Origin: Porites lobata
Taxonomy: Eukaryota; Cnidaria; Anthozoa; Scleractinia; Poritidae
DNA: 64,000 bases
Reading direction: 5' to 3'
Assembly: GCA_942486035.1 (NCBI GenBank)
Contig: CALNXK010000020.1
Coordinates: 2,421,001-2,485,000 of the forward strand
Part shown: piece after piece, positions 15,001 through 23,580 of the stretch
Numbering within the stretch: position 1 is the stretch's first letter
Layout: the number at the start of each line of letters is the position of its first letter
Translations under genes and position numbers: made by a program
The notes under the pieces: model-generated
Databases searched by the model: none
What the model saw: the letters and a program-made list of their open reading frames with translations, nothing else
What the model was told of the DNA's origin: nothing

Positions 15001-18000
15001 AAGAAAGAAAGAAACTAAATTAAAAGGAAAAAAAAGATGCTAACCTAAATCAGTGAGTGAATAGCGTTTCTCTTCAGTCAACTTCATTTCAGATGCTCTT
15101 TTTTTCAGCGGCCATCTTGTTATGCACAGTAAGAGATGCCGGTGCAAAACCAGCAAGTCACCAATGGCCTTTTTACATGCATCCTTCAATAATTAACTAT
15201 CAGTAGAATAAAACCCTCATACCAAAATGTCCCATCGAAACAGGGGTACATTGATGACATCAAGGTACTGCCTTGTAAACTGATTTTAATGAAAAAAGGG
15301 ACAAAAAATACCATTTGCTTATTAACTGGCATATTTGTTACGGCGCATATAAGAGGGTTTTTTATATTGAAATAACAATGTACATTTGGATCAATTTCTG
15401 CTGACGGAATGATGAAATAGGAACAAAGAAAAAAAAAATGTAAGTGAGATAAAATATCTGCTTTAAAACAGAAAATTACTGTTAGATTGAATGTTAAAGA
15501 AAAAGAATAAGAAACCATTATCAAGGCCATGTTCATTATAAGAAAAGGATAAACATGTGTTAGCAAGAAATTATTTACATGAAAAATAATATAAAGCCTT
15601 TTCATTAAGAAGCCTTTTCAGACTCACTTTTCCCAGATTGCCTGGTAGATTTAAGGATGCTTACATAGCTTCTAAGCTTAGCTTAGCTTTTTTCCAGCTT
15701 TGTCTCTAGAAAATCATCTCTTTTATACCTGAAACCTGTAAGCCCTGATATTCACATACAAGTTCTCCAGACTGGGCCCCACGGAGCTCCTTTAGAATTA
15801 GTTGAGAGAATTTAACAAAAAATCAAAGCATATTCCCTTTGGTGATTATTTTAGTAATTCTTGTAACCTTTTCTCTTGATTATGTATTGAGGTTAATTAT
15901 GCTGTAGAAGAGAATAATGATGGTCAGTCTTGGCACTTCAAGCATTCACCCTTAAGCCCCAATATCCACATACAAATTCTCCAAACTGATCTCCATGCAT
16001 TTCCTTACAGAATTAGTTGAGAGAATTTGTTCAAAGATCAAAGCATTTGCCCATAGGTGATCATACCATTTATTCCCATCATAAACTTTTCTCTTAATTA
16101 TGTATTGATATTATTAGGAGAAAATTGATGTTGGTCACTCTTGGCACTTCAAGGGTTAAACTACCAAAACCTTCCATACTTGTACCTCAAAGGAGAATTA
16201 TAATAATTTTGTCATTTTGTACTTTCAAGTCTCTCTATAAATGTAAATACTTTGGCCTTAAGTTTTCTCTTTTCTATATACATAAGGAAAATAGCATACT
16301 TTTCATACTATTTCTAGAAAAAGTCTTAATTTCATTAGTGCCTTCAGAAGTATTTTTACTCTTTATGAAAAACTTATCTCCAAAAGAGAAATTGTCGAAA
16401 TTGTTTCAGATGAAAGTAAAATTTAATTATCCTGTTATTTTAATGAACATAATTTTCTACTCCCACTCACAAATCTGCCACATTTATGTCAAGGGAAATG
16501 GTGTGTTATTGACACATTCTTTGCTTGAAATTAGCTTTTAAGAACACATTTACTTTAGTGTACATCGGTCCTCACAAAACGTGACAAATGATGAAGACCT
16601 ACAAAGCTGGCGTGTGAATATATAAGCATATATCAAAGATAAAGCAAAAAGAAAGAGAGAGCTGAGGGAAAAAAAAAACAAGTCCCATTCATTTGCATGT
16701 TTGTTAAAGTTTCTTTTTAATGTTTCCTCCAAACACTATTGTAAAATTTATATAACTTCATTTCATAGGAGCCAAGTTGTCTCAAATATATACATATGTA
16801 TACCTTGTAATGGTTTTGATATCAAAACATTTTCCGTTTTCATATGAACAGTACTTTATTGCCTTTTCTATCATCGTTTTTTGGCATTTCAGTTGTGAAC
16901 CAGAAATAAAAACTTCATTATTCTGGACCGCTATCACTGGTGAACATACATTAATTAATTTTTTTCGGTGCTAATTTAATTACTTTACTCCACTAAGAGA
17001 AATCACTTTTAACCAACGACAACACCTAGGTGCAGTGGGCTTGATACAGGAAATGGCATTTTATTGCCGACAGCCAAAGTACAACGCGAGCGCCTTTCTT
17101 CCTAGAATCAATTAGCATTTCATATTGCTATTGTTTCCCGTTTGAATGCGTCCAATTCATTCCTTTCATGTTTCAAGAATCTTTTTTGCTTGTATACTGA
17201 ATTCGCGTGGATTTTTTTTCCCGCGAACAAAGGTCCCCCTGTCGCTGAGCTCTTCGACATTTGAAAACATTTCGTCAATCAACCATCGATGCCAGTTATA
17301 AATGTCAGATCTGTAAACATTTTTTGAATAACAGCTGTTAAATCTGTAGCTTTCTGTAAGTGTTGTTTACGATTTCTGGCTCTCCCAATAAACCCAAACA
17401 TTTGTTTTTCAATTCAATCTTGCATGCAAATGTCGTCCCTGAAATACGCTACGCGAACAAAAGAAACGGACATACAGTTGTCGATTTCATCATATGTTTT
17501 ATTAAAGAACGCGATAAAAAGGGGCATCACTGAAGGGAAGAACCCTGGGTCCTGTCGCGAATGAAAAGAACTCACTTTGCTCTTCAAATTGTGCTCCAAA
17601 CGTTAAGATTGAGATCATTAGCAAATGTAAATCTCAAGCTGCGAGCCATTAGCGAAATAAAAGATGCAGTTATTGCAATAGAAGGTCCCGCGAACGATAC
17701 ATTAAGCCAAGTAAAATGAACACAAACTTGTTTCCCCCATTTTTCTTTCGTTTTTCATAAGAACGTCAGCAATGTATCGATCGGAAGTTGAAATTTAGAG
17801 GTGATAATTACAAAACAAACAGAAGACATCGAAAAACCCTCTCGAGTCGAGACACTTTAGAACGCTCCGTGTCGGGTTTCTTCACTGTATATCATTTGAG
17901 TTTTGGGCGTGCGATAATGAAAATAACGAAGCCACGAGTGGCAAACAAGACTTAAAATATTCACATTAAATCTTTACTCCAGTCAAACTACACATTTATA

Positions 18001-18625
18001 TCACGAAGGGGTGGCAAAAAGACTTTTCCTTTCTTTAGAGTCAATTTAACATACAGGCAAATGGACCGAAAGTCATCCTTGATATTTAAAATTCAAATTT
18101 CTCGAACGCTCTATCTAGCGACATGAAATTGAAAGGAAAAATTCCGCGTTATGACGTGTTCCCAATTCTCTAACTAATTTTGACAGCCCTGCCTTATCCG
18201 TGCTTTTGTGCGAGAAGTAAACATTGGCTGCCACCCATCGCGAGGAATAAACCACAACGCATCATCGCTAGGCTTAGATAATGTTTCGCAGTCAATATTT
18301 CTTAAGCGTTCGAATGACAGATCTTCTTAGCACCATAGAAAGTCACGCACGGACGCAAGAAAACCACTGAGGTCAGGCTAGAAAAGTGGGCTTCTTTAAC
18401 CCCTGAGAGTAATCCGTAGCAAGCCGTGATATCCTTGAATTTGAAAGAAGGGCCACAAGCCGAGAGCGCGTAAAGTTTACGCTTGGAAACACGGCCGCAA
18501 TATTTCAATTAATCCATTATATTTCAAAAGAAAAAGAGAACCCGCAGCTTACCTCTGTCTGCTGTTGAAAAGTGTAACAGGAGCGAAGCCAAATTGGCGA
18601 TGAAAATCAAAGCTTTCTGCACCAT
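1..18625 (-). CDS. Eph: Gene 1: canonical Eph receptor tyrosine kinase (3' end beyond the left edge)
   Basis: Single-pass membrane receptor for ephrin ligands, acting at the cell surface in contact-dependent signalling. Exons, 5' to 3' on the minus strand: 18625-18553, 12836-12751, 12312-11643, 10549-10394, 9471-9118, 8418-8210, 7108-7039, 6704-6590, 5727-5696, 5125-4988, 4772-4708, 4313-4208, 3475-3414, 2855-2757, 2212-2102, 1994-1845, 1579-1535, 801-653, 62-<1. All phases join in frame, giving 917 codons before the edge. Order: signal peptide (1-22), Eph ligand-binding domain (about 25-220), Cys-rich region (to about 328), FN3-1 (329-446), FN3-2 (447-539), TM (549-574), YVDP..YEDP juxtamembrane motif (601-610), kinase (about 630-890), start of SAM (from about 900). 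Catalytic residues are present: K653, E670, HRDLAARN (744-751), DFG (764-766). Length and domain order match animal Eph receptors. Exon 1 is separated by a 5.7-kb intron. The exon chain is read by eye without transcript data. Confidence 0.93.
92..259. mobile_element. MITE-like repeat, copy 1
   Basis: Ends AACCCTTTAAGCCCTAA and, inverted, TTAGGGTTTAAAGGGTT. The inside matches the copy at 898-1105 closely but lacks about 39 bases of it. It lies in the last visible intron of gene 1. Confidence 0.65.
653..1994 (-). CDS. Eph: Gene 1 exons 16-18: kinase C-lobe
   Basis: Exon 16 (1994-1845) has IPIRWTAPEAI, SDVWSFGILMWETMAFGERPYWDWSN: the Eph substrate-binding and alpha-F regions. Exon 17 (1579-1535) gives VIDRVEAGYRMPAPV. 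Exon 18 (801-653) gives the alpha-H/alpha-I region, MMDCWSQDRTQRPRF...LEDLIRTPEML. Exon 18 also reads on into a nearby TGA, but its GTGAGT donor joins in phase 2 to a SAM exon, so the spliced form is preferred. Confidence 0.9.
898..1105. mobile_element. MITE-like repeat, copy 2
   Basis: Same family as 92-259: begins AACCCTTCAAGCCCTAAGAG and ends TTAGGGTTTACAGAGTT. Internal blocks such as CTTTGTAAAACAGAGT and GGCAACAAATGAGAATTCA are shared. It lies in gene 1 intron 17. Confidence 0.65.
2102..2855 (-). CDS. Eph: Gene 1 exons 14-15: catalytic loop, DFG and activation loop
   Basis: Exon 14 (2855-2757) encodes the alpha-E helix, ending FIHR. Exon 15 (2212-2102) starts DLAARN, so the HRDLAARN motif is split exactly between R and D by a phase 0 intron. 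It continues with KVSDFGLSRELEDDP, one activation-loop tyrosine (Y779) and TQ. All catalytic residues are intact, so an active kinase is expected. Confidence 0.93.
3414..4772 (-). CDS. Eph: Gene 1 exons 11-13: kinase N-lobe and hinge
   Basis: Exon 11 (4772-4708) completes the glycine loop (GGGEFAEV, third glycine replaced by alanine) and contains the ATP lysine in VAVKILK (K653). Exon 12 (4313-4208) has the alpha-C glutamate in MSEASIMGQF (E670), then HPNVILLVGVVTI. Exon 13 (3475-3414) is the hinge, SQPMMIVTEFMEGGSLDQFL. The exon 12 donor is GTACGT after ...ATTA. An upstream GTAACA would break the frame into exon 13 and was rejected. Confidence 0.9.
3725..3747. repeat. Perfect inverted repeat in a GC-rich intronic patch
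   Basis: ATCTTCGGCC, a TTT spacer and GGCCGAAGAT form a perfect 10-bp-arm hairpin. The surrounding 3640-3860 is GC-richer than the rest of gene 1 intron 12 and shares a 'gccttcggtctccgagga'-like end with 52430-52445, suggesting a dispersed element. Confidence 0.4.
4988..5727 (-). CDS. Eph: Gene 1 exons 9-10: Eph juxtamembrane region with tandem tyrosines
   Basis: Exon 9 (5727-5696, 32 nt) gives RKYRKRANTFE. Exon 10 (5125-4988, 138 nt) carries YVDPSNYEDP followed by EAVKTFAAEVD and the first half of the glycine loop. The two tyrosines (601 and 607) match the Eph juxtamembrane autophosphorylation sites, which hold the kinase inactive until phosphorylated and then bind SH2 proteins (established for vertebrate Ephs). 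This motif is absent from genes 2 and 3. Confidence 0.93.
5728..6589 (-). other. Gene 1 intron 8: non-canonical GC-AG intron
   Basis: The intron begins GCAAGA after exon end ...AAAAAGAG and ends at a normal AG (5728-5729). The phase (2) and the position right after the basic stop-transfer motif match the GT-AG introns of genes 2 and 3 at the homologous site (donors GTATTG and GTAGGT). A MITE (6294-6514) lies inside it. Confidence 0.78.
6294..6514. mobile_element. MITE with about 60-bp terminal inverted repeats
   Basis: Left end TAAGGGCCTGTTTACATGGA and right end (inverted) TTAGGGCCTGTTTAGATGGA; similarity continues inward for about 60 bases. It is 221 bp with no coding capacity, inside the GC-AG intron of gene 1. 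Confidence 0.75.
6590..6704 (-). CDS. Eph: Gene 1 exon 8: transmembrane segment
   Basis: Encodes about 26 hydrophobic residues (LWLLIAIATGSTVFVL..., residues 549-574) followed by the stop-transfer basic cluster TKKR. It enters in phase 1 and leaves in phase 2, as do the TM exons of genes 2 and 3. The exon must end at 6590, before GCAAGA: this is a GC donor, because no GT site there keeps the frame. Confidence 0.88.
7039..8418 (-). CDS. Eph: Gene 1 exons 6-7: fibronectin type III domain 2
   Basis: Two exons, 8418-8210 (209 nt, phase 1 to 0) and 7108-7039 (70 nt, phase 0 to 1), encode one FN3 domain: PIVTVKRLDSTSIRVSWK...GLEPDTEYEFV, then VVAKNSMGFGPESGEV. Gene 2 has exactly the same exon lengths and phases (40033-39825 and 39574-39505), which shows common descent of the ectodomains. 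The two-exon module is phase symmetrical (1-1) as a whole. Confidence 0.92.
8470..8795. mobile_element. Fold-back element rich in ACGTGCGTAAA-type palindromes
   Basis: Ends ATTTCCACTGT and, inverted, ATTTCCACTGT. Internally, ACTTTAACGCTTACGGGCGACC reappears inverted near 8660 as GGTCGCTCGTAAGCGTAAAA (about 20 bases shown). Lies in the intron between FN3-1 and FN3-2 of gene 1. Confidence 0.55.
9118..9471 (-). CDS. Eph: Gene 1 exon 5: fibronectin type III domain 1
   Basis: A 354-nt phase 1-1 exon. It contains the FN3 marks SLSWTHP, YYEIECK and Y.LRIYAKNGVS, plus the extra cysteines of the first FN3 of Ephs (ECKVVCQ..CSQDCG). The acceptor is at 9472-9473 and the donor GTATAC follows 9118. It lies between the Cys-rich exon and FN3-2, as in all Ephs. 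Confidence 0.92.
9601..10175. repeat. Long (TGAA)n microsatellite with degenerate flanks
   Basis: 9782-10049 is an essentially uninterrupted run of about 67 TGAA units. Flanks 9601-9781 and 10050-10175 are decayed versions (GAATA, GAAC and GGAC variants). Its long open frames on the minus strand (FIHS repeats) are artefacts. Gene 1 intron 4. Confidence 0.95.
10394..10549 (-). CDS. Eph: Gene 1 exon 4: Cys-rich (sushi/EGF-like) segment
   Basis: A 156-nt phase 1-1 exon coding for 52 residues with cysteines spaced as ECKVGYFKD..CTECPLNS..YCKCKRG..NCTG. This is the Eph EGF-like repeat, with the CxxCPxNS pattern also found in vertebrate Ephs. It is more than three times longer than the matching exon of gene 2 (41762-41809). 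Confidence 0.9.
11643..12836 (-). CDS. Eph: Gene 1 exons 2-3: Eph ligand-binding domain and first half of Cys-rich region
   Basis: Exon 2 (12836-12751) begins VTLLQRPDP, matching the conserved start of Eph ligand-binding domains (EVTLLD...). Exon 3 (12312-11643, 670 nt) continues WSKS..., then has the family landmarks VCDI..NNWLYS, the FDVY strand, AIHDQGACL and VTYSVCAK, and ends in the first Cys-rich knots (CLCKPGW..CQ). At least five N-glycosylation sequons are visible (VNIT, VNFT, SNKS, SNLS, ENGT). The domain is a jelly-roll that binds the G-H loop of ephrins. Joins are phase 1 into exon 2, phase 0 between the two exons, and phase 1 out of exon 3. Confidence 0.92.
13188..13257 (-). repeat. 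tRNA-like SINE head
   Basis: Minus strand reads TCCTCAATGGCGTAGTGGCT (A-box-like) ... CGGGTTCAAATTC (B-box-like) ... CTAAGGA, with 5' and 3' arms that can pair. A T-rich tail follows on the same strand (the A-run at 13108-13167 on the plus strand). The cloverleaf is imperfect, so it is a tRNA-derived SINE or tRNA pseudogene, not a working tRNA. Confidence 0.5.
15740..16157. repeat. Two direct repeats of about 205 bp
   Basis: Units 15740-15950 and 15954-16157 share blocks such as CACATACAA.TTCTCCA, GAATTAGTTGAGAGAATTT, TTCTCTT.ATTATGTATTGA and CTTGGCACTTCAAG. The last unit ends AAGGGTTAA, so it may be related to the AACCCTT-ended family at 92-259. Confidence 0.7.
18553..18625 (-). CDS. Eph: Gene 1 exon 1: start codon and signal peptide
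   Basis: ATG at 18625-18623 opens MVQKALIF..., a hydrophobic stretch of about 18 residues ending near FSTADR, a typical secretory signal. The exon is 73 nt and ends in phase 1 at a GTAAGC donor. The start is chosen because it is the only ATG giving a signal peptide that joins in frame to the next exon. Upstream sequence (18626-18720) is GC-richer and probably 5' UTR; no TATA box is obvious. Confidence 0.8.
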
Positions 18626-20152
18626 GTCCAACCTTCCGTCTTCCCTCCGCGATTGAAACCGCACTGTTTGGAACGTGGATCTCTCGTGCAGCGGCTTTCT
18701 TCAACAGAAACGGAAGTAACTTAGACGGAACTGACGTAAGATACTAAACATAAACATGCATTCTAGACACAAAACTGACAAGTTTCATAACTGGCCAAAT
18801 TTTTGAGCAGAGTGAAAAATTCCTCCCTACCCTTTGAACCACCTTAAGGCGTAACTGATGGAATTAAAATATATGCTGTTTCTGCCTTAATTAATGCCTC
18901 GCCGACTTTGAGGTAATTTTGCGAGTGGCGGGTTGAACAAGTCGTGTAATGCTTCACAATCAATTAGTTTCTCCGTTTTTCGCTTTCGTATTGTCTCCTC
19001 TAGATGTCTAATTGTTCTTTCCTATCTCTATGGCCCCGTAAACATTTGGCGAAATTGGTTGCCATCAATTATTAAAAAGCAAAAAGCGAATTGTAAGACA
19101 GGTGTATTTCGAACTTCGGGCAACTTCAATAATCTAATCGTTATTGTCTCCAAGCCAACAGCAGATTGAGGCTTGCAAGGGAAGAAGCCGAAAGGAATAA
19201 ACATGGCCGTGAGCAACGAGGGAAGATTTTAAGTTTGATCTCTCTTGACCTTCATTTGCTGCATTTTACACTGAAGTTTTCATTTGCTGGGATTATTGGA
19301 CCCCAACGGAGATTAAATAGCCCTCGAGGCTACGTGAACAAGCGGCATTAGGGGTAAACCACAAAGAGAGATTACGATTTCTCGGGATGAAATTTGTTGC
19401 GCATTTGGTCTTTTACATTTCCGCCAATCTATTAAAATCCATGTTAAATCTCAAGAAGCTGACATGCAATTAAAATTTAAATATTAAAATGACTGGAGGT
19501 TAAGAAGCTCGACCGAGACACCAGGGAAAAATTTAATAACTTATACACGGGAAATTGTTGTGGTTTAACAGTTCCCTTCTAAGTCCTGATTTTAGACAAG
19601 ATAAGAAACTCACGAAACAAAAAAGAATCTCTCTCTTTCGGTAAGACCTACTTAAGGAAAATAGCCTTAAGTCGCTTAAAAGTACCGACGCTGCAAAGGC
19701 AATTAAGCTATGCAAATACGCTAAGTGAGAAGTTTTTATTGAAACTGAAACAAAGGCAAATAAATTATAACTGCAGGCAAATAATGGTACCCACGTGCTA
19801 CGTTGAATTGGTTAGGCTTTCATTAGAAATTTAATTTCAAAGGCAATAGCAAAAGTTGTTTTCGCAAGCCAAAATAGTCCCTGTTTTCAAAAAATGGTGT
19901 ATTTGAAGCGTTTACGCATCGAGCTCATTGTATGGATCTTTTTATTATCTTTGATTGTATATTTAAACAGTTGCTTAGATTATTATAAATTCTTTTCACT
20001 ACATAAAAAATAATGCAATTAAGTTTTCAGTGAGAATATCACGTAACCCTTTCACTTTACAAAGCATTGTAAACTTAATGCACCAGTTAGTGACAACTTG
20101 AGTAAGGGCTCGAATTTCTCTTCGAACGTGGCCAAACTGTTACTTTTGTGCT

Positions 20153-20172
20153 GTTATAACCATGGTTATAAC
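20153..20172. repeat. Perfect 20-bp palindrome
   Basis: GTTATAACCATGGTTATAAC is its own reverse complement. It lies about 1.5 kb upstream of the gene 1 start codon. Could be a protein-binding site or chance. Confidence 0.4.
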
Positions 20173-22527
20173 ACAAGAGGTTACCCTGATATTCGTGGAC
20201 CCAGCTCTCACAGAGTATGGGACACTAATGTGACATCGGGGCTCTCTCCAAAACTAAGCATGTCTCGAAATTGAGCATGCCCATACCTTCGAGAGGCTTA
20301 AACGTGGAACTGACTTAAGCATTTTATTTTTATTTTTTTAATTTTGAGGTGGAAATAAGCTAAAATGTAACTTCCATTTGATACCAATGATTAGGTTTAA
20401 ACTTACGAGTCCCAACGCTTGTAACAGCAAACAGGTGAAGCTGTCCACTACCACGTATAGATCGTTTGCATTTTCACCAAATGGAATTTTTCCTTCTCGA
20501 ATTATTATTCAGCAGATAGTCCAAAAAGTGACAGGTATGCAAAAGTAAACGTCAAAGCGCCGTTGTTAAAGTAGTATACTTTATCATTGTCAGACATCTC
20601 TGAGTGCTCTTTCCTTGAAGAAAAAGACGTACCCCTTGGGATTGGGTTCGGGTTGACCTGTTTCCCGCCTCAATATGGGGGCGTGAAAATTGACGATGGA
20701 AAGCTACTCCAAGCAGATTCCTGGCATTGCATACCAGAACGGCGGTTTTTAAACAGACATTTTTTCTCGATTCCTGTCAGGGCTTCTGTTCATGTTTGGT
20801 CATTCACATTGCAATGCAAACAACTCTGAGGTCGACGTCAATAATGGACGAAAATTCACCCCCACCCTGGTAAACCCCCTCTTCAAACCAAGGATGGGAA
20901 AATGGCGTGTTTTGTCCATCTCGAATTCACGGGGGAGGTAGAGGAAGGACGTTTGCTTCTCGATTTTATTCTGTCCAAGACTGTTACTCCATTCCGCAAC
21001 ATCGCCTGTGGCTTCCGGCTTTTTGATCAAGCCGGACATCAGGACATTTAAAATGCAAAAATGAAACTCGCCGGCGTTATTCATGCGCATCGAAGGACCA
21101 CAACTGTTATCATTTTAGGGGCCCTTGCCTTCAAGTGAAAATAAGTGACAAGGAAGTCAGCTGCTCATGTTCTTATAGATGAGTTATCGCCCTTAGGAAG
21201 GTAGATGCAGCTGGGGAGATCGATTCTAAAGAGAACTCAGCTACATCTGCGAACCGCCCGAGAACTGAATGGCGTCTTACAAAGCTGCATTATTGACTAG
21301 ATATCGGTTCGGAGACAAATGAATGAAGTGCATTCATCCATTTTACCGCAGCCGGAGATGACCTTGATAGAGTTTGAGTGAAAGAGAGATGAATATCAGA
21401 ATGTCGCAAAGCACGTCTCGCGTCGCGTGATAGGAATACTCCAGTAAGACTCCTATAGCAATCACTTATTTTCAACGTCAACTTACCAAACTCGAAGTCA
21501 GAGCGGCAACTTGTCTTTCAAGCTCAGTCTTCCGCTATGCCGAACGAAAACAGTTAACGATCTCCGTAGCTCGACGCTGAAGCTTGGTTAATATTGTTTG
21601 CATGCAGAACTATTCAAACAGTTTATCACAAATCACGCAGAGGACAGTCCCAAAATAAACCGCCGGGCTTCAATCTGATTGGTCTTTAAAATAGAAAGTT
21701 AATACTGACATTGAGAGAATACTCAACTGATGTGTGGATGTAATGACTGTCTCATGACTAGAACAGTTTAAAATGAACTCATTGTACGGTGAATCTGTAG
21801 CCAGCCAAAAAGCACTAAGTTATTATTACCTACTTGAAGTTTATAAAGTAAATCGCCCGCCTTCTCTTAGCTCGGACCATATGCAGAGATTATTTCCATC
21901 GGCTAGGTCACTAACTCGTAAACTTCCAATTAGGGTTTTTCAAGAATGACTTTAATTAAAGCTGTTTGACGGTGATTGTGTCGTAAACAGACTGCGTGTT
22001 GTTCTAGTAACCGACTTGACTTCTCGCACAAAGTTAACTATTCTAATACAGGTGTATATAACTTCTTACCCGATACCGCTGGTGTCAGCTGAGACTGCTG
22101 CCCTTGTCTTCTATGCCTGGTAAATGGTTCTCCAGTTTTCGTGCTTCTAAAAATTGTTCATACGTTCCGTAAGAAGCACTGTAGGTGGCTTCCCGAACAA
22201 TGTTAGACACATGTCATCAGGCAAAATACTTGCTACAGTATTAAACGTGAGAAGTGTCAGAATTGATGATCAATTTAAAACATTTATTTGTGAGTGCAGC
22301 CAATACTGACAATTTATGACATCTATGGCACTGATCCAATACAAGACTTACATCTGTGGTATGTTCTGTAGTTACTTGGTATTATATATAAATATTTTTT
22401 TTCTGGAGACAGTTCGGATTCGATCTGCTGGAGTGGTGGACCATGATGTCGACTCCATTTACCCATCAAGTTGGGCACACTGCACGAGCGTTCCGTGAAC
22501 ATACTGTACTTGCAAGGAAGTGTTATA

Positions 22528-22880
22528 TCTAGTCTGGAGATCGAGCCGACTAGGATTATTATCAGTTCAGTCATTTTCTGAGCGCCCGCGTAAACCATTT
22601 GTCTCCCTAAAACTGAAGAGCTTGCAATTAAACCCAGCAGATAATCAGTACCATAGGAAAGGCACCAACTGCAAGCAGTTGTTCTATTTCAGTTGATAGG
22701 GGTTTCTAGTCTAAACATCGAGAGACTACGATGACTATCAATTCAGTCATTTCCTGAGTGGTTCATCATTTGTCCTCCTAAACCTGACGAGCTTGCAAAT
22801 TCAACTCAACAGATGAACAGTATTATGGCAAAGGCACCAAATATAAATTGATTTTGAGAGAGTAGTAGTACTAGACTAAT
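22528..22880. repeat. Tandem duplication, about 176-bp period
   Basis: Unit 1 from 22528 and unit 2 from 22704 both begin TCTAGTCT and share TTCAGTCATTT.CTGAG, GAGCTTGCAA.TT.AA and AAAGGCACCAA. Divergence suggests an old duplication. Confidence 0.65.
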
Positions 22881-23289
22881 GACAGGAAGATATTACTAAG
22901 CGAGAAAGGAATCGATATGAAATTAGATTCAATATCATGGAAAGCCTTAAATTCTAATCAGTTAACTTCACGCGAAATACTTGGAAAGAAATATCAGCGT
23001 GTGAAAGGAATAGTGAAATATTTCATGCATGAAAATAGTGTCACTAAGTAATTCCACCCGCAGACACCAAATAACTTACTATGAAATTAAAGGCTTAGTA
23101 CAAGCTACGCCCATGCCCACTGCACCCTGGTAAGGTTATCAAACCATACAAAGGCATTGCCCATTCACTCAAAGAAACTACAAACTTGTCACTCCAACTG
23201 ACGTTATGAAATTAAAAGCCGGGTTATATTTAGCCACTTTTCAATGATCTTTCTCATCTCGCCACATGAAAGGGAATCCAAGACAGTCT

Positions 23290-23580
23290 TGGATCCTGGA
23301 TTCCATTCCATAGACTCCGGATTCCAGGTACTGGATTCCAGTCTTTTGACAGTGGAACTTGGATTCTGGGTTCCAATCGTTATTTAGCCTCCCAAGCAGA
23401 CGTTGAGGCAGGGACGTGTGACAAACCCCTAAGAACGTATGCGTGGGAGGCTAATCGTTATTGGGATTCCGGATACCTTGAGCTGTATATCGGATTCCAG
23501 ATGCCACAAGCAAAACTTTCACGGATTGCGGATTCCGTAAGCAAAAATTTCCCATAATTCCAGAATGCTATTACATGGGC
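23290..23580. repeat. Degenerate GGATTCC minisatellite
   Basis: Repeated GGATTCC(A/G)G.. motifs over about 290 bases, interrupted by a 69-bp MITE at 23385-23453. Confidence 0.6.
23385..23453. mobile_element. 69-bp MITE with 9-bp target-site duplication
   Basis: Terminal inverted repeats TAGCCTCCCA and TGGGAGGCTA. It is flanked on both sides by ATCGTTATT (23376-23384 and 23454-23462), a clear 9-bp duplication. It sits inside the minisatellite. Confidence 0.85.

Larger units (their letters stand above)
12837..18552 (-). other. Gene 1 intron 1 (5.7 kb)
   Basis: Long first intron between the signal-peptide exon and the ligand-binding domain. It contains a tRNA-like SINE head (13188-13257), a poly(A)/T tract next to it, and a pair of direct repeats (15740-16157). 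Otherwise AT-rich sequence with no recognisable coding exon. Confidence 0.7.

Noticed and set aside
20587..21090. Frames of 80 and 96 codons on opposite strands upstream of gene 1
   Set aside because: No recognisable domain, no clear splice context, and they overlap at their ends.
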